Origin: Pelargonium cotyledonis
Lineage: Eukaryota > Streptophyta > Magnoliopsida > Geraniales > Geraniaceae
DNA length: 20,515 bases
Direction of reading: 5' to 3'
Assembly (NCBI GenBank): GCA_036897625.1
Contig: JAYMTA010001342.1
Coordinates: forward strand, 1 to 20,515
The position numbers and the translations under genes are program-made. The notes below the pieces were generated by a model, which worked only from the letters and a program-made list of their open reading frames with translations, was not told the DNA's origin and made no database searches. This document shows positions 1 to 8,300 of this stretch, one piece after another. Within the stretch, counting starts at the first letter, position 1. Each line of letters opens with the position of its first letter.

Positions 1-112
1 TGGTCATAATAATTGCCCTACTATGACCCAGTGGGAACAAAACAAAGTAGAGGGACCCCATGAGAACAAATTGAATAGTACAGGGACCCTAGGGGTACTT
101 ATTCCTATAATA
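1..112. other. Probable edge of a truncated repeat element
   Basis: No reading frame of note. The text 'acagggaccctaggggtact' resembles the terminal portions of long-TIR plant DNA transposons, and short purine-rich phrases recur within it (agggacccca, agggacccta). The matching other end would lie outside the window, so family and boundary cannot be fixed. Confidence 0.2.
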
Positions 113-202
113 AACACATAAGTAATAAATTTATTAATTGATCATCTTTAATTACTATTTTCGTTTAAATGTATATGTTTTTAATCATTTCACTTAAATA
201 TA

Positions 203-211
203 TTAAATAAA
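203..211. repeat. Left target-site duplication of the MULE
   Basis: TTAAATAAA lies directly before the GGG that opens the left TIR. An identical 9-mer follows the CCC closing the right TIR, at 1228-1236. Confidence 0.85.
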
Positions 212-352
212 GGGTTAAATATTTCTAGACCCCCTGGACTTTCGTGGATAATAGAGTTGGCCCCAGGACTGGATTTTTAAGTGCCACGATCCTTGGACTT
301 TCAATTTTTTTTAGTTTAGTCCATTCAACCTGCTATAGCCTGTATCAAACAT

Positions 353-422
353 CCACGTCAGATTTTGGAGCCACCTAGACCAGCCATGTCAGATTTAGGA
401 GCCACTTAGACCAGCCACGTCA
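353..422. repeat. 31-bp tandem repeat inside the MULE
   Basis: The phrase CCAYGTCAGATTTNGGAGCC recurs at 353 and 384, and a third partial copy (ccacgtca) starts at 415, giving a period of 31 bp. Subterminal tandem repeats are common in non-autonomous MULEs. No coding meaning is apparent. Confidence 0.7.
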
Positions 423-859
423 CCTTGGCATATGAAACGACGTAGTTGTTCCCAACCCATTTTCCTCAAAACTCAAGTCAGACTTCTTCTTCTTCTGAAC
501 CTTAATTCCTATGGCCTCCACATGCCATTTTATGTGTTACATCAGTTAAAGAAAACAAACTACTATGTACTTCAAAGTATTATGTTTGAAAGCAAAGGTA
601 AAGAGACCACAGTTACCAATTTTTCTCAAAACCAATTAGACGCAAAATCAAAAATGGGTGTTGTGTATTTTTGTGAAATTCCTCACAATTAATTCAATAA
701 GGAAGAAGAACATAACATAATATCAAAGAAAAGAACAAATAAGCATATTAGGTACATGAACTTGCTTGAAGAGGAGATATATGAGACACAAATTAAAGAA
801 CTGATTTGCAATGATATAGCTTTGGGAGAACTTGATGATTGGAGTCCGCAAGCAGATCT

Positions 860-1075
860 GAATCTTCTGCCATTCATGAATCACCGGTCTGATATCGACC
901 TTTCTCATGTACAGAGAACCTTTATTTTTCTCATGAGAATGTAATCGTGGTAGAGGGTAAGGAAGAAGACGACGGCAAACGCATGCACCGGTGACGGCGA
1001 CAGTCGGCATGGGGAGTTGGATGAGATCGGCGACCATAGATCTGAGATTGGAGGACATGAGCCGGCTCCGAGCCT
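860..1075 (-). pseudogene. Captured fragment of a peroxisomal enoyl-CoA delta-isomerase (ECI-like) gene
   Basis: Read on the minus strand from about 1058, the translation begins MSSNLRSMVADLIQLPMPTV. This matches the conserved core of plant crotonase-fold delta3,delta2-enoyl-CoA isomerases (Arabidopsis ECI1 has LRSLVADLISLPMPTIAAVTGH, recalled rather than searched). The match continues as HAFAVVFFLTLYHDYILMRK, where the family has HASAAG...SHDYVLMR, and then KGSLYMRKVDI, where the family has RGFLYMSELDI. Against that pattern one Ala codon is missing after PTVA, one base is added just before the His codon, and one base is lost after the MRK codons, which restores the frame. The fragment covers roughly 65 of about 240 codons and has no start or stop of its own, so it is a broken gene piece. 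It acts in fatty-acid beta-oxidation when intact. It lies wholly within the MULE. Confidence 0.75.
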
Positions 1076-1121
1076 AATGCTCATTTGAGATTGAAGCACT
1101 TGCAGAAGAACTCTGAGCATG

Positions 1122-1139
1122 TGAAAAAAAAAAAAAAAA
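1122..1139. repeat. Poly(A) tract inside the MULE
   Basis: A run of A (about 17) lies between the captured gene fragment and the right TIR. On the strand of the captured gene it is poly(T) upstream, so it is not the tail of a retrocopied transcript. Confidence 0.6.
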
Positions 1140-1227
1140 GTGGATTCGACGGGGGAAACTAAAAATTCAGTCCAGAAGCTAACTCTACGATCCGCGTAAG
1201 TACAGGGAGTTTAGAAACATTTAACCC

Positions 1228-1236
1228 TTAAATAAA
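1228..1236. repeat. Right target-site duplication of the MULE
   Basis: TTAAATAAA is identical to 203-211, as expected for a 9-bp staggered Mutator-type insertion. Confidence 0.85.
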
Positions 1237-2453
1237 TCATGCGGCAATTCATACGGTAATATATATTTATCTTAAAGGTAGTAAAATGAACACATGCAAC
1301 TTAATTTACTTAATTCATATTATGTGCATATGGAAAATAATTTTTAAAAATGGAAATTGATGAAATAAATACATATATATCATTTAAATATATTGTGTAA
1401 TAATATGTCTCACACACATATATATAATATGAATTGGTGAAATAAATCATTTATAACTTCCATTCCGTTCAATATTTTTTTAAACCACTACTTTATATTA
1501 TCCAAAAAAATCTTTCATATATTGACAGAAAGAATTTATTTTTACATAAATTATTATGTTTATTTTTCTAATACTAAATGTAATATAAAATTCAAATATA
1601 GTATTTTAAATTTTAAATATGTTTTTATTGAATAAATAATTATTGTCTCAACATAGAACTCAAATATTAAGGATTGAAATATATGACTCCATTATACATA
1701 TTTGCTACCTCCTGCCCAATGCCAAATTCAGAGACCATGAGTTCCAGAAAAAGATGACACAAAATCCTAACAAAAACATTGTAAAATTGGTCATCTCAAA
1801 AAATTGTTATTGTACAAAGATAAAGAATGTACTTAAGAAAAAGAAGAAAAAATACTAATGATCTTTGAACTAATTCACCACACTATTATCTAAGGCCTAT
1901 ACCTATAATACTATATCTTATATATAATAGCTATTGTAATAATAATATGTTCGTGATATTAATTGTCATAACATTCAATATTGTATTTGATGATATTATT
2001 TTATGTCTTTTAATTTTTTAACGGTTACAAATTGTTATCTATTAATTGTTGAAACATTTAATATAATATTTACTATTCTTTTAATTTTTCTCCAACTATT
2101 AGTTAATTATTTTATTAATATTAATTATTAATCAGACTCAGCGTAACAATAATTTTCCCCCTAAGTTTACTTATATTTATATAACTTACTTCAAATTGCA
2201 CAAACATTTTTATAATGAAGTGTCATAAACTCATTGAATGGTTAGTTAAGCCAACGACATATGAGTTTAGACTCTCTCTCTCTTTATATACATATAGTTA
2301 GTTAGTTAGTTGAAGTTAGTTTCTTTTCTTACAGTTGATTTCATTATTTGAATTTATGAGTTCAAGTTCAATTTAATTAAATATAGTTTATTGTCTTATT
2401 TTTATCATTTTTATTTGTTAATACATTCGTATACTGTAGTGGATTTTTACAAT
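1237..2453. other. AT-rich intergenic DNA, partly Helitron body
   Basis: Very AT-rich with no credible gene; the open frame at 1643-1858 shows no recognisable protein. The part nearest 2453 is probably the body of the Helitron whose 3' end lies at 2481. Two possible 5' ends (an A followed by TC) are near 1889 and 1916, where the text TCTTATATATAATAGC resembles plant Helitron starts, but neither can be proved. Confidence 0.45.
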
Positions 2454-2481
2454 CCCATGCATCGCACGGGTTTTATGCTAG
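2454..2481 (+). mobile_element. Helitron 3' terminus (hairpin plus CTAG end)
   Basis: CCCATGCATCGCACGGG (2454-2470) folds as a GC-rich hairpin with one mismatch and a three-base loop. It is followed by seven bases and then CTAG (2478-2481) with T as the next base. A short hairpin just before a CTRR end inserted ahead of T is the diagnostic Helitron 3' structure. No Rep/helicase frame is visible, so this would be a short non-autonomous copy of roughly 0.57-0.59 kb. Confidence 0.65.
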
Positions 2482-2870
2482 TAAGGCGTGATAATCGGGC
2501 CAAGCAAGCTCATGTTTGGGCATAAATGGGCTGACCAAAATAAATTTTGTTTGTTCATCGGATCAATGTTTGAGTCTAGTATTATTAGGACGAAGTAGTG
2601 ATGCTTTTGAGCTGTTCACTCATTTGTCAACTCTATTGAGAAGATTTCTATAAAGAAAAGATAAAGGTACACACAAGACCTTTGAATTCATATATTTTAC
2701 TTAAACAATACTTATTATTTTCATCTGTAATATTTCTATTTTATTTTGTGTTTATAGGATTCTTTGGATTGTTCTGCCCTCACAAATTTATAGCGATAGA
2801 TGAAATTTGAATGTGATGGTATATTATGATTGATTTGACTTAACGTATGACATAAAATATTTGCATCATA
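2482..2870. other. Intergenic DNA with no recognised feature
   Basis: No supported frame, RNA gene or repeat pair was seen here. Confidence 0.5.
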
Positions 2871-2872
2871 TA

Positions 2873-3127
2873 CTACATCCGTTTCAAATTAAATGTTATT
2901 TTGAAGTTTAATTTTCATTTCAAAATAAATGTCATTTTTTATTTTTATCACACATATACACATGATTTTCCCATAATGTTCTTTGTCATAATGACTTTCA
3001 TATGAACGATAATAGACTAATAATGATGAGATTTTTTTAAAAAAATTTAAAATAAGAAAGTCATTTAACATCTTTCCTTAATATTTATGAAAAACTCTAA
3101 AACGACTTTAATTTAAAACGGATGTAG
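2873..3127. mobile_element. Stowaway-type MITE (Tc1/mariner), complete
   Basis: The element is 255 bp. It starts CTACATCCGTTTCAAATTAA and its other end, reverse-complemented, reads CTACATCCGTTTTAAATTAA, so the TIRs differ at one of the first 20 bases. TA sits directly outside both ends (2871-2872 and 3128-3129), matching the TA target duplication of Tc1/mariner insertions. The TIR fits the Stowaway pattern CT(A/C)C(A/C)TCCGT. AT-rich and without coding capacity, as usual for the family. Confidence 0.88.
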
Positions 3128-3681
3128 TATTATCTAGGGGAAATGACAAATGGGGGCCCAATTTTTGGTTCCATAACACATAATACACCTAAGTTTTAAA
3201 ACATAGTTTTGGGGGCACCAAAATTATTTACACATCCATAAACCGTTAACTTTAACGGAATATTACACATTATTACCCATGTGATGTGCACATGACCCAT
3301 GGTTATTGAAAATACCAAAAATACCCTTTTCCCATTGAATGTCTTCTTCAACCTATTCCTATTAACTGTTATAGAACACAACCAACAAACGAAAAAAAAT
3401 TCATCCGACCCAACACTCACAACTTCAAAAAGCGTAGGTGAACCAAAATTGCACCAATTGTGTCTTTGATCGAAGCCAATCCGAAACGGGTCTGCATCTG
3501 CGGATGCTCGGGTTCGGTATGGACCATTTATGGGCTAACATGAATAGTCGCCTCCCTTTCCTCTTCCATTTGAGAGAGAAATCTCATTTTAAGTATGAAA
3601 ACAAAGTATGGAATCAATACATCATTTCATTTATATGTGTTAAGTTTAGAGTTTGAACTTGTTTTTGAGAAGATTATTTTT

Positions 3682-3799
3682 ATTTTCTGGAAATTCCAGA
3701 TTCCGGCAACCGGAATCATCAAAGATATGGAGTTCCCGGTGCTGGAAACTTCGTATCTTTGAAGATTCCGGTCACCGGAATATGGGTTTTTCATAAAAT
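3682..3799. repeat. 118-bp near-palindrome (long hairpin)
   Basis: The sequence is its own near reverse complement about a centre at 3740.5. The inner arms (3699-3740 and 3741-3782) share ATTCCGG, ACCGGAAT, TCAAAGATA and other blocks with few mismatches; the outer 25 bases match at 20 of 25. Within each arm ATTCCGGNNACCGGAAT is itself a small palindrome. A transcript of either strand would fold into a long stem with almost no loop. It lies near the middle of the MULE-like element. Confidence 0.85.
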
Positions 3800-3834
3800 A
3801 AAAAACAAATTCCATTTCAACTAACAACCCTAAT

Positions 3835-3907
3835 TTTAAGTCTCCAAATAAGTGGGTTTGAATCAGATATTAGTTAACAATCCAAATTTTAAGTCTTCAA
3901 ATAAATG
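3835..3907 (+). repeat. Dispersed direct repeat, copy 1 (with internal partial copy)
   Basis: TTTAAGTCTCCAAATAAGTG opens a block of about 57 bp ending in TTAACAATCCAAA. The same opening and closing phrases recur at 4188-4268. A third diverged start (TTTAAGTCTTCAAATAAATG) lies at about 3888. Confidence 0.7.
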
Positions 3908-4187
3908 ATTAGTGGCTTTAGATTCATTAATTGATAAGGATTTGTGAACTTAAGGCTTTAGTTTCTAGCTCTTCTATTATTTCAATGGACTGTAAAAAAA
4001 AATTCAAGTAATCATAGCACTGCTAAAGGCCCCAAACAGTCAGAAACAAAAACTTTGGTGAACCAGAGGAAATAGAGTTCATCTTGACCAAAAATGCTAA
4101 AGTTAATGTTATTGATGGTAGTTCCATTAACATGATCAGCTCTCAACCGCTGCATGTATTGTAAAAGCTCATACTCATTATTGTGAA

Positions 4188-4268
4188 TTTAAGTCTCCAA
4201 ATAAGTGGTTTTGAATTTGATATATAAGATTTTATGGGCTTAATTTGTTAACAATCCAAAGTTTAAAC
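4188..4268 (+). repeat. Dispersed direct repeat, copy 2
   Basis: TTTAAGTCTCCAAATAAGTG is identical to the start of copy 1 at 3835, and TTAACAATCCAAAGTTTAAA matches its end. The spacing between the two phrases is longer here by about 20 bp. Confidence 0.7.
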
Positions 4269-4572
4269 TATGCATTCATTTTGATTTGAGAATGCATGAA
4301 ATGAAGTTGATGTTTAATGAATCCACACCATTTAAAAATTAAGATTATAGTGATGACATGTCAACAATTATAGAAGAAAAGATTAGAGAAGATGATAAAT
4401 AGTATACTTGAGGGTAGAATGGCCAATTTAACGTAAAAATTAACAGAGTTAGAGCATTAGTTAGTATTACACTATTGTTGAAAACTAAGGTGTCTCCAAA
4501 AGTATATTTTGAAACTTAAGTATGTTATGTGTTTTGAGACCGAAAAATGGGTCTCCATTCGTCATTATCCCT

Positions 4573-4854
4573 TTTTTTTTATTTCCACAACATTTAAACC
4601 TCATATGTTTTCATTTATCAGTAAATCATGCATTTAATGAAAAAAATCATTAATCATCTGTCATTATATAGTTTACACACGATATTTATTAATCATACAA
4701 TCTAAAAAAATTAACTCAAACGTAATTCTAATTTCTACTCGTCTTTCCAATTTTTCTATAATATTTAAGATTTGCATATAATACTTATGACATCATTATT
4801 AAAATAGAATGAATTCATTTACTAAAATTCATAATATATGGACGAAGTGAAAAT
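4573..4854. other. AT-rich intergenic DNA
   Basis: No gene or convincing repeat was seen between the MULE-like element and the tandem array. Confidence 0.5.
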
Positions 4855-5095
4855 ATATGGAGTTTGAATGTTATGGAAAAAAAATCATTAATTTGTTTGG
4901 GGACATCACAAGTAGGTATTAAAATGTTAATGGAAAAAAAAATAGTTATTTGTTTTGGAATATCATAGAGTAGTAAAATATTATGGAAACTAAAAATTGC
5001 AATCATGTGTTTTGAAACAATAGAAGTGGGTAGTAAAATGTTATGGAAATTAAAAAATGTAGTAATGTGTTTTGGGACATTATAGATATGTAGTA
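4855..5095. repeat. Four-copy minisatellite-like array, period about 55-60 bp
   Basis: Diverged units carry the phrase (g)tagtaaaatgttatggaaa followed by AT-rich sequence and tgtgttttgggacatcatag. The ttatgg / ttaatgg anchor falls at about 4871, 4926, 4981 and 5041. The units keep no common reading frame that looks protein-like, so this is a non-coding array. Confidence 0.7.
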
Positions 5096-5118
5096 GTCCG
5101 TAATTCTCCCTTTGAAAT

Positions 5119-5140
5119 AAACAATCCAAACAAGCCCTTA
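5119..5140. mobile_element. Possible orphan end of a PIF/Harbinger-type element
   Basis: The text CAATCCAAACAAGCCC followed by TTA has the form of a Tourist/Harbinger right end (reverse complement GGGCTTGTTTGGATTG) beside a TTA target duplication. I found no matching left end upstream, so it may be an isolated remnant or chance. Confidence 0.3.
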
Positions 5141-5177
5141 GTCGTCAAAAAGAAAAAAAAAAAAAAAAAACGGGCAA

Positions 5178-5276
5178 ATGCAAGAACGTGAGTCGTTAGC
5201 GAAACGACTAGAATTGAACGTGAGACGACGAGTCGTATCAAAATTACCAGATGAGTCAAAGCGACTACAACCGTAA
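5178..5276 (+). promoter_or_regulatory. Possible upstream ORF and hairpin in the leader of gene 1
   Basis: An ATG at 5178 opens a 32-codon frame (starting MQERESLAKRLELNVRRR) that ends at 5276, only 49 bases before the ATG of gene 1. Within it AGTCGTT-AGCGA-AACGACT (5191-5209) is a perfect 7-bp stem. If transcription starts before 5178 this would be a uORF able to damp translation; the transcription start is unknown. The poly(A) run just upstream (about 5152-5170) may be part of the promoter. Confidence 0.3.
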
Positions 5277-5325
5277 GTCAACGAAGCACGAAGGCCAGTT
5301 ATCGCCGGAGCTTCCTTCTCCTCTA

Positions 5326-8300
5326 ATGGCTGCCACTGGGCTCGCTTCCACCCATGCCATCCTCCTCCTATTATTTGCACTCTTCTTTACGGTAACGATG
5401 TTTTAATTTTATAAATTTGGAGACTTTGATGTTGAGCTCTTTATCTTTTCCAGTTTTACCGCTACAATCAGTTTGGAATATGGGTTTATCATTTAGAACT
5501 AGCATCGCTGCTCTTTTTTTAGTGAATTTGGGTTGCTAGGTATTCTTAAATTTTCTCACTTTTGCAGTTTAGCTAGTTAGCCCCAAAATCCTTTGTACCT
5601 GAAAGGAAGATTTTGAAATCAAAATCAGAATTCTAATGGTATGTTTGGTGCAATTCCATATTTATAGCATACACTTTATTTTGTTCAATAGGCATATGGA
5701 GATGAGGTTGGGAATTCCGGGAGATACCCTTTGGTTGTGAGCACATGGCCTTTTGTAGAGGCTGTTAGGGCGGCTTGGAGGGCTGTCGACGCCGGGTTTT
5801 CTGCTGTAGATGCAGTCGTGGAGGGTTGTTCTGCTTGTGAGGAGCTGAGATGTGACGGTACAGGTGGGTCTGTAGAACGTTATGCACTTGTTCATTGCAT
5901 GTCTTTTGCGTATCATAATTTTTCTTTGAAATTCAAGTTGATGAATAGTTATATGTTAGTAATATACTTTTGCCAACGTTAACACGTTCAAGCTAAATGA
6001 TGAAATGGATTATGATTTGGGTTTATTGTATTTGCCATCTCTGTCCAACAATTTGATCTATTTGGAAAGGACCGTAAAAAAGAAAGGAAAATATCTAAAA
6101 GTCATTGGTTTAAATGTTTAAGAATACAGCTGATATCGTTGTGATCAAATGTTCGCAATTTACCGAGAGCTAAACCTCCACTGAGACTGACACATAGATG
6201 CTGGTAAATCAGATAGTTACTGTCTACCCAAGAATCCCCTTCTCTTGGGAAGTTTTTGTATGAAAGCAATTACTTATATAAACTTTTGGCCCAAATTAGT
6301 GATATAATTGCTTTGATCTCAGGATCGATCATTGATCCCCACTCAACACATTCTTGGTGGTGGTGGTGTAAGAGACCACTTTGGTGCGGGTAAGGTGTCA
6401 AAAGCACTAGGCTAGGGTTAAGAGGCAAAGTCTCTTTCCTAAACTCTAATGGTTCATTGTTCAAGCTTGTATATATTCGTGTTGCAAAGGTTCCTTACAC
6501 CGTTGCAAGAAAGGATTTCGGCACCTTTCTGTATTAAAAAAAAAAAAAAAACAACCATTCAATGTTACACACTAGACTCTTAGCTAGTGTTTGGATTATG
6601 AATTTTTGTTTGAGAACGAGAATGAGATTTCATTGATAGCTTTCGGATTAGAACCCTTCATTTCCATTTCCATTCTCTTGCTTGTGAACAACTTGATTTC
6701 CACCTAAGATGGATGGAATGAGATTACCGTTCCCATTTCTTCATTTTTATACTACAACCTACACTTTCAAAATTCACAATTTCGTGCTCAAATGTCCGAT
6801 TGATATATATATATTTATTTTAAATATTTCAGGTAACATTTTTGGAGGAACATGATTATGATTTAAATTTTCCAAAATAATATGCCTAAAATCTGGAAAA
6901 TATGAGATTTTTTTTTATAACTTTATGCTCAAATGCCTTATTGAAGTAACTTTTTGTTATTCATTTTAAATTTTCAAAGGAATACAATTACGGATATCAA
7001 TTCACGCACACACACAAAAAAAAAAAAAAAAAAAACAATACGGGCAAATGTATATGTTTTAATAATGAATATTGTTTTTTTTTTTGTATATTTTTTAGCA
7101 GCTTTCATCCATCTTTAATAACAACTAACATTTTTTGCATATTTGTTTAAATATTTTTTAAGAGTGAATAATTTGATCGATTGTATTTTCCAACAAATTT
7201 TAACAAAATAAGAACAATTGGAACGAGGATGATTCCCATTCCCACACTTGAAGTGAACCAAGCAACATTACCTAGGAACAGAAATGCTAACGGTAACGGA
7301 GGGAATGGCAATGACAATGGGTTTCATTCCCATTCCCATCATATTTTTATTCCAAACACCACCTTAATTTTTTTTATTGTATGCCTAAATTGGTTATTGT
7401 AATTGGAGCGAGTAATTCACAATTATGTTTGTTATAAATAGTGGGACCTGGTGGAAGTCCAGATGAAAATGGAGAAACGACAATTGATGCTCTGGTCATG
7501 AATGCGGTAACTCTCAATGACCTGTTCTTTCATCAACAGTCATTCTCATGATCTTTTTACTTATATGCTGCTTTCCATACATAAAAAATGGCAACCTATG
7601 CTTTGTTTTGCTAAGGACATGTAGGTGACAATGGAAGTTGGAGCTGTTGCTGCCATGAGGTATGTAAAGGATGGAATCAGAGCTGCAAGATTAGTGATGC
7701 AAGATACTGAACACACTTTGCTAGTTGGGGATCAAGCCTCAGCTTTTGCCATATCAATGGGTCTTCCCGGACCTACAAATCTTAGTTCATCAGAATCTAC
7801 GGGGAAGTGGAAAATATGGAAAGAAAACAACTGCCAACCTAATTTTCGAAAAAATGTAATTCCTAAAGGTAGTTGTGGCCCTTATCATCTGAAGGACTAT
7901 CCAGGGTTTAGTGAGGAGACATGTCCCATGGCCAATTTGATGGAACCTATTGAATCAAAATCATCTCATGTTGGTCATCACAATCATGACACCATATCGA
8001 TGACTGTTTTTGATAAAGTATGTTGATGATGGCAACAGAGTTCCTTTAGGTATATTTTTTCATATCTAACCGATTTCACTTTCTTTTTTATTTATTTATT
8101 TTTACGTTTTGTTTGCCTAGATGGGGCACATTGCCGTTGGTACATCAACTAATGGAGCCACTTTCAAGATCCCTGGTAGGTAGGTTATAACATGAGTCCT
8201 CAATATTAGTTGCAATTTTACTAAAAAATGTACTTAACGACTTTTTTTTGTTAACACCATACTCTCTCTATGTATATATATTGTTAAAAGCACTAGAATT

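Larger units (their letters stand above)
212..1227. mobile_element. Non-autonomous MULE (Pack-MULE) with 9-bp target-site duplication
   Basis: The element is 1016 bp and bounded by terminal inverted repeats of about 70 bp (212-282 and 1157-1227). I counted about 79% identity between the left arm and the reverse complement of the right arm, and both begin GGGTTAAAT. It is flanked on both sides by the same 9 bases, TTAAATAAA (203-211 and 1228-1236). Long TIRs plus a 9-bp duplication are the signature of the Mutator (MULE) superfamily. No transposase domain is readable, so it would depend on enzyme supplied by another element. The interior carries a 31-bp tandem repeat and an antisense fragment of an enoyl-CoA isomerase gene, which makes it a Pack-MULE. 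The perfect duplication suggests fairly recent insertion, whereas the TIR divergence suggests an older family. Confidence 0.88.
3137..4572. mobile_element. MULE-like element with long terminal inverted repeats
   Basis: The left end, from GGGGAAATGACAAATGGGGG, pairs over about 85 bp with the reverse complement of the right end (about 4490-4572), which starts GGGATAATGACGAATGGAGA. Shared blocks include AACACATAA, AAGTTT and the CACC closing the arms. Long TIRs and a 1.4-kb non-coding body suggest a non-autonomous MULE, but I found no target-site duplication, so the superfamily is an inference and the exact first base is uncertain by one or two. It begins only about 8 bp after the Stowaway MITE. 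Its body carries a 118-bp near-palindrome and a dispersed direct repeat. Confidence 0.7.

Noticed and set aside
3430-3560. Possible GRF-type zinc finger (CICGCSGSVWTIYG) in the MULE-like element
   Set aside because: Only a short CxCG-like phrase before a stop, without the conserved downstream Cys/His pattern.
3137-4572. A 9-bp target-site duplication for the second MULE-like element
   Set aside because: Flanks were compared at several registers (attatctag against ttttttttа-type sequence) and none matched, so no duplication is claimed.
4815-5129. 104-aa minus-strand frame with repeating HxxxxFFNFHNILLP-like units
   Set aside because: The repetition follows from the tandem DNA array; no protein family fits and the DNA units differ in length by non-multiples of three.
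5191-5245. Clustered ACGAC/GTCGT motifs as an operator-like regulatory site
   Set aside because: Only one clean stem was found. The other motifs are too short to separate from chance.
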